Shown here piece after piece: positions 46,686-55,131 of a stretch of DNA of 64,000 nt. The notes beneath the pieces are model-generated. The model made no database searches. It worked only from the letters and a program-made list of their open reading frames with translations, and had not been told where the DNA came from. The DNA comes from VRUE01 sp963840565. GTDB taxonomy: Bacteria > Actinomycetota > Thermoleophilia > Solirubrobacterales > 70-9. Both the position numbers and the translations under genes were made by a program. Every line of letters begins with the position of its first letter. The first letter of the stretch is position 1. The stretch covers positions 1-64,000 of the forward strand of contig CAWIZH010000006.1 in NCBI GenBank assembly GCA_963840565.1, written 5' to 3'.

Positions 46686-48068
46686 CTACGCAGGGACGGG
46701 GACGTTCTCTGCTGCGGTGACATCGCTGGTGCGGTAGAACGCGATCGAGGTGGGGACGTTGGTCAGTTCCCTGCGCATCGCGTCGAGGGTGCGCTTCGCC
46801 GCCGTCTCCGTCGGCCAGCCGTAGCGGGCTAGGAACGCTTCTGAGCCGGACTCGTCCGGGGCGCCGACCGTTGACTCGGTGAGGGCGCTGGCGAGGGCGG
46901 CCATGCCGCGGCAGAAGTCCTCCTCGTTCCAGCTGATCCGGCCGTCACCGTCGATCTCGACGAAGCCGTTCTCGGCGAGGAAGCTGAGTTCGACGTAGGC
47001 GGCGCCGGGGTCGCCGAAGTACTGGGGCCCGCGGCGCAGGTAGTGCAGCAGCTCGGCGATGTGCGTCGCGCACATCTCGAGGCGGCTGTAGCCGCCGATC
47101 TTCAGCCAGGGCTCCGAGATGCACATCAGGAAGCCATAGACGTCGGCGATCGCCTCCTGCAGCGCCATGAAGGGCTCGATCCCGAGCGTCTCCATCCAGC
47201 TGTCGTAGGTGGTGGAGGGGACGATCACGTTGTGGCCGTGGTCATGGCCGCGGATCCAGGGCATCAGCGTCGTCTCGACCGGGGCGTCGGCCGCGGCCAT
47301 CGGGCCGTCGAGCAGCGTTTCCGCCAGCGGGATCGTGATCACCGAGTAGCGGGCGAGGTGAACGTTGCGCATGTAGAGCGTGCGCTGTTCTTGCAGCGGC
47401 AGGCCGTCGACGCCTTCGTCCTCGGGCATGAAGTAAGCGAAGTGCTTGGGGTGTCCCGCCGCCTCGCCGGCCGAGAGCAGCAGGTTGGTGACGTTCATCG
47501 GCAGTTTGAACGGAACGCCCATTTCCTTCGCGCCGATCTCGGCTTCGACCGCCCGCAGGGCGTCGTCGAGCGAGTCGTCGAGCTGGTCGAGCAGCCGCTG
47601 CTGCTCCTCGTCGCGCGCCGCGGCGACAAATGAGTGCAGGCCGACCCGCGTCTTCATCCGCCAGGTGCAGAGCGGTCCGCAGACGATCTCCAGCGCCGGC
47701 GGTGGGCCGCCGCGGGCGACCTCGAGGGTCATCTCGCGGTGGCCGATGCCTCCGGCCAGCCCCTTGGCCCGCAGGCGAATGGCCTCGGCGCTGTCGTCGT
47801 CGACGAGGTCGGCCAGCTCGCGCAGTCCTTCGGCCATCTCGCCGCGCAGGGCAGAGGCGGCGCTGTCGGAGAGGTCTTCGCCCTCGGCGCTCTGCAGGCT
47901 GCGCATCGCTTCGCTCTGCGCGGCAAGCTTGAGCAGCAACGGCATCGCCTGCTCGGCGTTGGCCGGCGGCTCTCCCTCGAGTCGCACGTGACCAACCCCG
48001 TGCGGGTCATCGAGCGGCCAGAACGGCGGTAGCAACTGCGGCGGCCTGCGGCTTGCCAGCTCCGACAT
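46686..48068 (-). CDS. Protein of unknown function with a possible metal-site motif
   Basis: 460 residues from the ATG at 48068, which has a strong Shine-Dalgarno (GGAGGGGAAAGGGAG); an ATG at 48095 has none. No family recognised. Visible: LEIVCGPLCTWRMKTRVGLHS, a HFAYFMPEDEGVDGLPLQEQ stretch, and MPWIRGHDHGHNVIVPSTTY followed about 30 residues later by ALQEAIADVYGF. His-Asp-His-Gly-His plus a downstream Glu/Asp resembles a metal-binding hydrolase site, though no canonical HExxH is present. It is soluble, without signal peptide, and about the right size for a whole enzyme. Confidence 0.65.
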   Translation of the reverse strand: MSELASRRPPQLLPPFWPLDDPHGVGHVRLEGEPPANAEQAMPLLLKLAAQSEAMRSLQSAEGEDLSDSAASALRGEMAEGLRELADLVDDDSAEAIRLRAKGLAGGIGHREMTLEVARGGPPPALEIVCGPLCTWRMKTRVGLHSFVAAARDEEQQRLLDQLDDSLDDALRAVEAEIGAKEMGVPFKLPMNVTNLLLSAGEAAGHPKHFAYFMPEDEGVDGLPLQEQRTLYMRNVHLARYSVITIPLAETLLDGPMAAADAPVETTLMPWIRGHDHGHNVIVPSTTYDSWMETLGIEPFMALQEAIADVYGFLMCISEPWLKIGGYSRLEMCATHIAELLHYLRRGPQYFGDPGAAYVELSFLAENGFVEIDGDGRISWNEEDFCRGMAALASALTESTVGAPDESGSEAFLARYGWPTETAAKRTLDAMRRELTNVPTSIAFYRTSDVTAAENVPVPA

Positions 48069-48230
48069 CTCCCTACTCCCTTTCCCCTCCAGCATGGCTC
48101 GGCGCCATGCGCACTTGAGTCCACGAATCCGGGACGCCTGAGCGCCAAACCGGTACGGCTGAAGGTACCGAAGGGAACATGCAAATGCAACTCAAACAAA
48201 TCTGAGCATCTTTTGGCCTGGAAGGCGGCC

Positions 48231-48267
48231 GAAAAAGGGGAGGGCGGCCCTCTCAGGCCGCCCTCCC
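48231..48267 (-). terminator. Rho-independent terminator of the secreted repeat protein gene
   Basis: GGGAGGGCGGCC (48238-48249) pairs with 48256-48267 around a 6-base loop. Read on the minus strand the stem is followed by CTTTTTC, giving a classic intrinsic terminator 18 bases after the stop at 48286. Confidence 0.85.
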
Positions 48268-48285
48268 AACCGGATCTAGATGCGC

Positions 48286-49557
48286 TTATTCCGTCTGTGC
48301 AACGAAGGAGAAGACGCCGAGCGGGTCGCCGCCGGCGAACTTCGTTTGGGGTTCCATCGTCGCTTTTTCGATCGGCGTGATGAACACCGAGTTCAGCGTT
48401 TCGGCCGTCACTGCCTGCAGCGTCGCCGAGGCGTTCTGAACGCTGACCGTCCGCGTGGTCGGGTCCGAGACAATCGTCGCGCCGGTCAGGTTGATGTCGG
48501 CGATCGAGGCCCGGCCCAGGTTGCCGAGGTTGGCTTCCGGGGTTTTCGGGTTTGTGATCGTCACTTCGACCGAGGCGGTTTTGGCGCCCAGGTCGACCCA
48601 GATGTTGCCCATCACCAGGGTCGTTTCCCCTTTGCCGACCGCTTCGAGGTTCTGGGTCAGCTTCAGGCCGCCCGCGGTCTGCAGGACGCCGGTTGTCGCG
48701 GTCGGGCCCACGGTCCCGCCGCTGATCGGGAAGACGGCGGTGACCGGAGTGAGCGAGACGACTTTGGTTGGCTCTACCGGCGCTAGTTTCACCGCGAACG
48801 GACCCGGTTCATTGGGCGGGTGCGGGCCAACGCCGCTGAGCTTCGCCAGGGCTGCGTTGCTGAGCACGAGCTGCGCGTTGCCGGTCGGCAGCACGCCAAC
48901 CGTCTTCGGCTGCGTTTCGCTGCTCGAGCCGCCGAGGACCTGATTGCCCTTGAAGGGCGGCTGCACGGCCTTGCTCGCCGCGGCCCGCTTGTGGCCTTTG
49001 GCTTTGCCTTTGCCGTTGCTCTTTTTCTTCCCGGTGAAGCCGAGCTTCTTGTTCAGCTGCTTGGCCGCCTTGCCGGTCAGCTTCAGCGAGCTGATGCTGA
49101 CGTTGGCACCGAAGCCGTTGCGGGCGACGGTGAAGCCCTTGACCGAGGCGAACTTCATGCTCTTGCCGGCGACCTTGGCGGTCAGCGAGCCGGTCGTCGT
49201 ATCGAGCACGAGAGTGTTGACCGGAGCACTCTTCTTACCGGCCTTGAACTTGATCCCGCCGCTGTGTTCGACGCTGCCCAGGCCCGTGACCGGGTCGAGC
49301 GATCCGCCGCTGACCGGCAGCGTCACGGTGCTGCCTTTGACGCCCGCGGGGCTCACCTTGAGCAGCTTGACGCCGCTGTTCTTCAGCTTCTTGACGAAGC
49401 CTTTGTTCAGCTTGACGGTCGTCGTGCCGCTGGCGATCGGGTCGCTCGCGGCTGAAGCAAAGGGCGCCAGGGCGAGCAAGGCAGCAAGCGCAGCGACCGC
49501 CGCTACAGCTGACAGCATCGTCCCCCGGGCCCCAACTGGCTGGGTCACACGTTTCAT
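48286..49557 (-). CDS. Secreted two-repeat protein, possibly HtaA-like
   Basis: 423 residues with a signal peptide (AVAAVAALAALLALAPFASA). Two similar halves of about 150 residues are separated by a Lys-rich linker (KKKSNGKGKAKGHKRAAASK). Half one has TTTVKLNKGFVKKLKNSGVK, then VTLPVSGGSLDPVTGLGSVE with SGGIKF; half two has NAQLVLSNAALAKLSGVGPH, then VFPISGGTVGPTATTGVLQT with AGGLKL. The GG..F/L..LxLDT layout resembles HtaA-type haem-binding repeats, but the match is weak. Surface or exported location is likely. A clean terminator follows. Confidence 0.7.
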   Translation of the reverse strand: MKRVTQPVGARGTMLSAVAAVAALAALLALAPFASAASDPIASGTTTVKLNKGFVKKLKNSGVKLLKVSPAGVKGSTVTLPVSGGSLDPVTGLGSVEHSGGIKFKAGKKSAPVNTLVLDTTTGSLTAKVAGKSMKFASVKGFTVARNGFGANVSISSLKLTGKAAKQLNKKLGFTGKKKSNGKGKAKGHKRAAASKAVQPPFKGNQVLGGSSSETQPKTVGVLPTGNAQLVLSNAALAKLSGVGPHPPNEPGPFAVKLAPVEPTKVVSLTPVTAVFPISGGTVGPTATTGVLQTAGGLKLTQNLEAVGKGETTLVMGNIWVDLGAKTASVEVTITNPKTPEANLGNLGRASIADINLTGATIVSDPTTRTVSVQNASATLQAVTAETLNSVFITPIEKATMEPQTKFAGGDPLGVFSFVAQTE

Positions 49558-49698
49558 TCATTCCTCCGTTTGCTGCCGCCCCCTGCTGCCCCTCATGGCG
49601 ACTTACGGCAAATCGATTTGCAGCCAAGATTATTCCCGGCCTGCACCTTCACAAACCGTAATTGGCCGCAATGTTCCGCTCCCCCATATTCTGTTGCC

Positions 49699-51324
49699 AT
49701 GGCTACCGAAGAGACCCATCGCACGATTGCCCCCCTGGTCGGGCCCGACGACGAGCGCGTCTTCACCGATTCCGGGATTGAGATCGAGCGTGTTTACGAC
49801 GAGAGCGACGTCGCCCCAGGGCTCGAGGACCGCCTCGGCGAGCCCGGCGAGCCGCCGTTCACCCGCGGCATCCACGACGGCATGTACCGCGACCGGCTCT
49901 GGACGATGCGCCAGTACGCCGGCTTCGCCACCCCCGAGGACACCAACGAGCGCTACCGCTACCTGATCGAGCACGGCTCGACCGGGCTCTCGATGGCCTT
50001 CGACCTGCCGACCCAGCTCGGTCGCGATTCCGACGATCCGCTCTGCCGGGGCGAGGTCGGCCGCACCGGCGTCCCGATCGACACGATCGAGGACATGCGG
50101 ATCTGCTTCGACCAGATCCCGCTCGACAGCGTCTCGACCTCGATGACGATCAATGCCCCGGCGGCGGTCCTGCTGCTGCTCTACGAGCTGGTTGGCGAGG
50201 AACAAGGCGTGCCCTCCGAGAAGCTGCGCGGCACGGTCCAAAACGACGTGCTCAAGGAGTACATGGCGCGCGGCAACTACATCTACCCGCCGGTGCCGAC
50301 GATGCGGCTGACCACCGACATCTTCGAGTACTGCCACGAGAACGTGCCGAAGTGGAACACGATCTCGATCTCCGGCTACCACATCCGCGAGAAGGGCTGC
50401 TCGGCTGTGCAGGAGGTGGCCTTCACGCTCTCCAACGCGATCGCCTACGTCGAGGCGGCGCTGGAGCGGGGCCTCAAGATCGACGAGTTCGCGCCGCGGC
50501 TGGCCTTCTTCTTCAACGGCCACAACCAGGTCTTCCAGGAGATCGCCAAGTTCCGCGCGGTGCGGAGGATGTGGGCAAAGATCGTCAAGGAGCGCTTCGG
50601 GGCCGAGAACCCGAACTCGATGAAGATCCGCTTCCACACCCAGACCGGTGGGGTGACGCTGCAGGCCCAGCAGCCCGAGGTCAACATCATCCGCGTCGCC
50701 CTGCAGGGCTTCGCCGCCGTCTGCGGCGGCACCCAGAGCCTCCACACCAACGGCTTCGACGAGGCATTGGCGCTGCCGACCGAGCGCTCCGCCCGGATTG
50801 CCCTGCGCACTCAGCAGGTGCTCGCCCACGAGTCCGGCGCCGCCGACACCGTCGATCCCTTCGCCGGCTCCTACTTCGTCGAGTCGCTGACCGACGAGGT
50901 CGAACTGCGCTCATGGGAGCTGATGGAGAAGGTCGAAGAGCTGGGCGGCTCGGTCGAGGCGCTGGAGTTCATGCAGCGCGAGATCGAGGAGTCGGCGCAC
51001 TCCTACCACGAGCGCTACAAGAGCGGCCAGGACATCATCGTCGGCGTCAACAAGTACGTCACCGACCAGGTCGACGACGTCGACATCCTCCGCGTCGATC
51101 CCGCGGCCGAGCAGAGCCAGCTGGCGCGCCTGAAGACCTTCAAGGAGTCCCGCGACCAGGCTGCGGTCGAGGCCAAGCTCGAGTCCCTGCGCGACGTAGC
51201 CCGCGGCGAGGGCAACCTCCTCCACCCGATCCGCGCCGCGCTGGCGGCCAACGCCTCGATCGGCGAGGTCTGCGGCGCGATGCGCGACGTCTTCGGCGAA
51301 TACAAGGGCGGCGCGTTCTTCTAG
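49699..51324 (+). CDS. Methylmalonyl-CoA mutase, catalytic (large) subunit
   Basis: 541 residues. Catalyses the B12-dependent rearrangement of methylmalonyl-CoA to succinyl-CoA. Seen: RQYAGFATPEDTNERYRYLI, GLSMAFDLPTQLGRDSDDP, the substrate-barrel NAPAAVLLLLYELV and GTVQNDVLKEYMARGNYI, EYCHENVPKWNTISISGYHI, and FRAVRRMWAKIVKERFGAEN, through QSLHTNGFDEALALPTERSA. The chain ends after the TIM-barrel domain and lacks the C-terminal B12-binding (DxHxxG) domain. A separate small subunit is therefore needed, as in MutA/MutB-split or isobutyryl-CoA mutase systems. None is visible in the window. Confidence 0.92.
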   Translation: MATEETHRTIAPLVGPDDERVFTDSGIEIERVYDESDVAPGLEDRLGEPGEPPFTRGIHDGMYRDRLWTMRQYAGFATPEDTNERYRYLIEHGSTGLSMAFDLPTQLGRDSDDPLCRGEVGRTGVPIDTIEDMRICFDQIPLDSVSTSMTINAPAAVLLLLYELVGEEQGVPSEKLRGTVQNDVLKEYMARGNYIYPPVPTMRLTTDIFEYCHENVPKWNTISISGYHIREKGCSAVQEVAFTLSNAIAYVEAALERGLKIDEFAPRLAFFFNGHNQVFQEIAKFRAVRRMWAKIVKERFGAENPNSMKIRFHTQTGGVTLQAQQPEVNIIRVALQGFAAVCGGTQSLHTNGFDEALALPTERSARIALRTQQVLAHESGAADTVDPFAGSYFVESLTDEVELRSWELMEKVEELGGSVEALEFMQREIEESAHSYHERYKSGQDIIVGVNKYVTDQVDDVDILRVDPAAEQSQLARLKTFKESRDQAAVEAKLESLRDVARGEGNLLHPIRAALAANASIGEVCGAMRDVFGEYKGGAFF

Positions 51325-51373
51325 AGCGCCTGAGCGAGTCGGGCTCAACCACTCAAAATCACTGTAGTGGAGA

Positions 51374-51397
51374 TTGACCCACCTGGAGTGGGGTCAA
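51374..51397. repeat. Hairpin with TTGACCC...GGGTCAA core over the stop codon of the AbiEi-like gene
   Basis: TTGACCC (51374-51380) pairs with GGGTCAA (51391-51397) around ACCTGGAGTG. It includes the minus-strand stop codon at 51394-51396. The loop resembles that of the larger palindrome at the start of the same gene (ACACCTGAAATG). Confidence 0.55.
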
Positions 51398-52317
51398 AGT
51401 CCCTTGCGCTTCCGCAGCATGGCGGCGGCACGCTCAAGTTCGGCTCGGACGCTGGAGGGCTCGTGCTTGATCTCGTAATGGGTGAAGCGGAGTGGAGACA
51501 TGCCGGCGAGGATGTGGGCGCGGTCCCGCTGTGCATCGCGCGTCTGAGTTGACGGAGTGCGGTGGTAGCGCAGGCCGTCGGTCTCCACAACCAGGCCCAA
51601 CTCAGGGAAGAAGAAGTCGACTTCGAAGCCGTTGAGGACCTGCTTGCTGAGCGGTATCGGGAGTCCAGCGGCGGCCGCGATGGGACGAAAGAAGATCTCG
51701 AGGTCGGAGTCCGAGAGCCTGAAGGTACGTTTGTCCAGAAGGGCGCGTAGGGGCCGAACACCCGGCTCGCCCGCATAGTCGTCGAGCGTTCGGCGCAACG
51801 TCTCGGGGTCGGTTAGGTCCTGCTTATCCGCCTCGTTGACTGCGCGCTCGACGCGAAGCGGGCCGAGTTCGGATGCAAGGTCGACCAGGGTGCGGGCGAT
51901 CGAGGTGACCGGGATTCTGTCCCGGACCACGATGTCCGCCGGCGCGAGTCGGGGACGGCTTCGCACTCGAAGGCCCCGCCGGCGCACCTTGCACAGGCGG
52001 CTAACACTGACGTCGATCACTCCCCTCTTCTCCGTTCCGATTTTCCACAGAGCCGCGGCGCTGCGATGGCTTAGCGCCGCACCCTCCCCACAAACGAGTG
52101 CGGCCGCCATCCAGCGGCCTTGTGGCGTCAGTTGGGCTCGTCCCACCGCGTAGACGCCGCGCATCACCAGGTGCAGCCGCCCACGTGCGACCCGGTGCTC
52201 GATTTCACGCGAGTTGAACCCCAACGCCAACAGCTGCCGCCGCGCAACCACCCCATGCTGCCGCCCGGCCAGCACCCAGGCCTGCCTGCTCCGTTTGTAG
52301 TTGCGCCCTTCCGACAT
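51394..52317 (-). CDS. AbiEi-antitoxin-like / DUF559 endonuclease-like protein
   Basis: 307 residues from the ATG at 52317. The N-terminus resembles the type IV toxin-antitoxin AbiEi winged-helix domain (AGRQHGVVARRQLLALGFNS, LHLVMRGVYAVGRAQLTPQG, AALSHRSAAALWKIG). IPVTSIARTLVDLASEL marks the middle. The C-terminus is a DUF559/Vsr-like PD-(D/E)XK region (NGFEVDFFFPELGLVVETDG, RYHRTPSTQTRDAQRDRAHI). Such AbiEi-DUF559 fusions are frequent in actinobacteria and their role is unclear. No AbiEii nucleotidyltransferase partner is adjacent. Start and stop codons both lie in hairpins sharing a TTGACC core. Confidence 0.78.
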   Translation of the reverse strand: MSEGRNYKRSRQAWVLAGRQHGVVARRQLLALGFNSREIEHRVARGRLHLVMRGVYAVGRAQLTPQGRWMAAALVCGEGAALSHRSAAALWKIGTEKRGVIDVSVSRLCKVRRRGLRVRSRPRLAPADIVVRDRIPVTSIARTLVDLASELGPLRVERAVNEADKQDLTDPETLRRTLDDYAGEPGVRPLRALLDKRTFRLSDSDLEIFFRPIAAAAGLPIPLSKQVLNGFEVDFFFPELGLVVETDGLRYHRTPSTQTRDAQRDRAHILAGMSPLRFTHYEIKHEPSSVRAELERAAAMLRKRKGL

Positions 52318-52354
52318 TGACCACACCTGAAATGGGTCAATGTCGGAAGGGCGC
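52303..52354. repeat. Perfect 20-base inverted repeat over the start codon of the AbiEi-like gene
   Basis: Arms 52303-52322 and 52335-52354 are perfectly complementary with a 12-base loop. The minus-strand ATG (52315-52317) lies inside one arm, so an RNA starting upstream would hide the start codon and its ribosome-binding region. The repeat could also be a protein-binding operator. Confidence 0.85.
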
Positions 52355-52432
52355 TCTTTCTCCCCCCTGAACGGAGTCATTCAGGCGTCCAGAGTGGGGA
52401 GGAGTCGCTGCCTGCCGGTGGAAGCGCACCCC

Positions 52433-52642
52433 ATGATTGAGGCCGCACGGACGTTGATGAAGTCCGAGCCCGAGCTGGTCGAGCAACTCGCTTCCGTCGA
52501 GGGGGTCGAGGTGACGATGGCCGAGAAGGGCTTCGGTACGCGAGTTGAGCTGCGGGCAGGCGAGGGCTCTGGACTCGCGGAGATCGATCTGGAGCAGCTC
52601 TTGGATCGCCTTGCCGAACCGCAGAAGCAGCCGTTCGCTTAG
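52433..52642 (+). CDS. Small protein upstream of the carboxylase subunit gene
   Basis: About 69 residues (MIEAARTLMKSEPELVEQLA, then VEVTMAEKGFGTRVELRAGE). It is acidic with a helix-beta-beta-helix look. A longer start at 52340 would run from within the palindrome and seems unlikely. No family recognised. It ends 41 bases before the carboxylase gene in the same direction, so an accessory role is possible but unproved. Confidence 0.5.
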   Translation: MIEAARTLMKSEPELVEQLASVEGVEVTMAEKGFGTRVELRAGEGSGLAEIDLEQLLDRLAEPQKQPFA

Positions 52643-52683
52643 GGCTCCCTTCGAGAGCGCGGGCAAATAGACTTCCGCGCCCG

Positions 52684-54252
52684 ATGCGCGAGAAGAACCC
52701 GATCACCCACGAGGAGAAGCTCTCCTACCTGCGCGAGCTGCGCGACGCCGCGATCAACTCGGCCTCCGAGGAGGCGGTGGAGAAGCAGCACGCGAAGGGC
52801 AAGATGACCGCCCGCGAGCGGGTCGAGAAGCTGCTCGACCCGGGTTCCTTCGAGGAGCTCGACGTCTTCGTCCGCCACCGCACCTACGACTTCGAGATGC
52901 AGAAGAAACGGCCCTGGGGCGACGCCGTCGTCACCGGCCACGGCACGATCGACGGCCGCACGGTCTTCGTCTTCTCGCAGGACTTCACGGTTTTCGGTGG
53001 CAGCCTCGGCGAGGTGATGGCGGAGAAGATGTGCAAGGTGATGGACCTCGCCGCCCAGGTCGGGGCGCCGGTCGTCGGCATCAACGACTCGGGTGGCGCC
53101 CGGATCCAAGAGGGGGTCGTCTCGCTCGGCGCCTACGGCGACGTCTTTGCCCGCAACGTCAAATGCTCGGGCGTGATCCCGCAGATCAGCCTGATCATGG
53201 GCCCCTGCGCCGGCGGCGCCGTCTACTCGCCGGCGATGACCGACTTCATCTTCATGGTCAAGGAGACCTCGCACATGTTCATCACCGGCCCGGAAGTGAT
53301 CAAGACGGTGACCGGCGAGGAGGTCGAGTTCGAGGAGCTGGGCGGGGCGATGAGCCACAACTCGAAGTCGGGGGTGGCTCACTTCGCCTCCGAGGACGAG
53401 GAGAGCTGCCTCGAGGACGCTCGTTACCTGCTCAGCTTCCTACCCTCCAACAACCTCGAGGCGCCGCCCCGCTTCGAGCCCTCCGACGACCCCGAGCGCG
53501 AAGACGAGTCGCTCGACTCGCTGGTCCCCGACGACCCCTCCAAGCCCTACGACATGCGCGAGGTAATCGCCCGCGTCGTCGACGACGAGGAGTTCTTCGA
53601 GGTCCACGAGCACTTCGCCAAGAACATCGTCTGCGGCTTCTCCCGACTCGACGGCTTCCCGGTCGGCATCGTCGGCAATCAGCCCGCCTTCCTCGCCGGC
53701 GTGCTCAACATCGAGGCGTCGGAGAAGGCCGCCCGCTTCGTCCGTACCTGCGACGCCTACAACGTCCCGATCCTCACCTTCACCGACGTGCCCGGCTTCC
53801 TCCCGGGCACCGACCAGGAGTGGAACGGGATCATCCGCCACGGCGCCAAGCTGCTCTACGCCTACACCGAGGCGACCGTGCCGAAGCTGACCGTCGTCAC
53901 CCGCAAGGCCTACGGCGGCGCCTATGACGTGATGAGCTCGAAGCACATGCTGGCTGACTTCAACGTCGCCTGGCCGACTGCCGAGATCGCCGTGATGGGC
54001 CCCGAGGGCGCGGTCAACATCATCTACCGCAAGGACATCGCCTCCTCGCCGACCCCCGAGGAGCGCCGCCAGAAGCTGATCGACGACTACAAGGCCCACT
54101 TCGCCAACCCGTACTCAGCAGCAGAGCGCGGCTACATCGACGACGTGATCGAGCCCCGGCAAACTCGCCCGAAGCTCATAAAGGCCCTGCGCATGCTGCA
54201 GTCCAAGCGAGTCGCGCAGCCGAAGCGCAAGCACGGCAACATCCCGCTTTAG
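52684..54252 (+). CDS. pccB: Acyl-CoA (propionyl-CoA) carboxylase beta subunit
   Basis: 522 residues, the carboxyltransferase subunit of a biotin-dependent acyl-CoA carboxylase. Seen: KLLDPGSFEELDVFVRHRTY, VFSQDFTVFGGSLGEVMAEK, INDSGGARIQEGVVSLGAYG, GPCAGGAVYSPAMTDF, SHNSKSGVAHF, FTDVPGFLPGTDQEWNGIIR and GGAYDVMSSKHM. With the epimerase and mutase it would carry propionyl-CoA to succinyl-CoA, though acetyl-CoA carboxylation is also possible for this family. No biotin-carrier alpha subunit is in the window. Confidence 0.92.
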   Translation: MREKNPITHEEKLSYLRELRDAAINSASEEAVEKQHAKGKMTARERVEKLLDPGSFEELDVFVRHRTYDFEMQKKRPWGDAVVTGHGTIDGRTVFVFSQDFTVFGGSLGEVMAEKMCKVMDLAAQVGAPVVGINDSGGARIQEGVVSLGAYGDVFARNVKCSGVIPQISLIMGPCAGGAVYSPAMTDFIFMVKETSHMFITGPEVIKTVTGEEVEFEELGGAMSHNSKSGVAHFASEDEESCLEDARYLLSFLPSNNLEAPPRFEPSDDPEREDESLDSLVPDDPSKPYDMREVIARVVDDEEFFEVHEHFAKNIVCGFSRLDGFPVGIVGNQPAFLAGVLNIEASEKAARFVRTCDAYNVPILTFTDVPGFLPGTDQEWNGIIRHGAKLLYAYTEATVPKLTVVTRKAYGGAYDVMSSKHMLADFNVAWPTAEIAVMGPEGAVNIIYRKDIASSPTPEERRQKLIDDYKAHFANPYSAAERGYIDDVIEPRQTRPKLIKALRMLQSKRVAQPKRKHGNIPL

Positions 54253-54282
54253 CGCCAGGCGCTGCGCCCGCACCGCGCTCGA

Positions 54283-54996
54283 TCAGGGAAGCTGAGACGC
54301 GGCATTGCGCCGCGAGTGCCAGGTCGCCACGGGTGCCGCGGTCATCTCTTCCCAGGCTGCCGTCTCGCCGAAGTACTGCATGACGACGAAGTAGAGGAGG
54401 CCGGGGAGCATCTCGGGGGCCTTGGCGGCGTCGCCGTCCATCAACTTGGCGCACACAAGGGTGTCGATAGCCCCTACCATGAAGGTGGACGTAACAGGAG
54501 GTGGAGCTTGGCGAGTGGGAATCTCGCGGCGCGCGCTGTCAAGTGCGCGGGAGAGGCGCTCCATCAAATCGCGCCGCTGGGCGAGCGACCGCTCGCCCGC
54601 TGCATGGACCTCGACGAAGATCGCTTTCGCGATCGCCGGCTGGTTGGCGCAGAACTCGAGCAGCTCGGCCATCGCCGCGCGCAGGCCCTCGCGCCAGGTC
54701 GGCTGCCGCTTGGCGGCGCCGATCAGGCGCTGGTAGAGCCACTCGCTCGCATCGTGGTAGGCCTGCGCGAAGCAGTCCTCGCGGTCCTCGAAGCGCTTGT
54801 AGAAGGTCGCCCGGCTGGCCTTGGCCCGCTCGATCACGTGTTTGACCGCGACCTGCTCGTAGCCGATCTCGCCGCTGACCAGCAGCATCGCCTCCAGCAG
54901 CCGCTCCCGGGGCGGCCGCGAGCGCAGGCCCGGGAAGGGGACTACCGGGGCAATCTCATCCTCGCTGTCGAGGGTGCTGGAGGGCTCTTCCGTCAT
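54283..54996 (-). CDS. TetR-family regulator 1 of the array
   Basis: 237 residues. The HTH lies near residues 32-78 (RERLLEAMLLVSGEIGYEQV, then HVIERAKASRATFYKRFEDR, followed by EDCFAQAY). The C-terminal ligand domain is helical with no recognised effector motif. It converges on pccB and diverges from the next TetR gene across a 135-base AT-rich spacer. Target genes and ligand cannot be predicted; carboxylase regulation is one option. Confidence 0.88.
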   Translation of the reverse strand: MTEEPSSTLDSEDEIAPVVPFPGLRSRPPRERLLEAMLLVSGEIGYEQVAVKHVIERAKASRATFYKRFEDREDCFAQAYHDASEWLYQRLIGAAKRQPTWREGLRAAMAELLEFCANQPAIAKAIFVEVHAAGERSLAQRRDLMERLSRALDSARREIPTRQAPPPVTSTFMVGAIDTLVCAKLMDGDAAKAPEMLPGLLYFVVMQYFGETAAWEEMTAAPVATWHSRRNAASQLP

Positions 54997-55131
54997 CGCT
55001 CCACCTCTTCTACAAACAAGATCCTTTTGTCTAGGTATACCAGCTTTCAAAAACACCAGGTGACCAGAACGCAATGTTTTCTGTAAAAGAAGCAAGTAGA
55101 CATCAGATGAATCTTTTGGTACCGTCCCGGA
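54997..55131. promoter_or_regulatory. AT-rich divergent promoter region between two TetR genes
   Basis: This 135-base spacer is markedly richer in A/T than its surroundings. It contains the 8-base palindrome GGTATACC (55034-55041) and a second related motif TTTTGGTACC just before the + strand gene. These are plausible TetR operators and core promoter elements, but no single operator can be assigned. Confidence 0.5.

Noticed and set aside
52340..52432. Longer start for the small protein before pccB
   Set aside because: It would begin inside the palindrome and adds a low-quality N-terminus; the ATG at 52433 is more natural.
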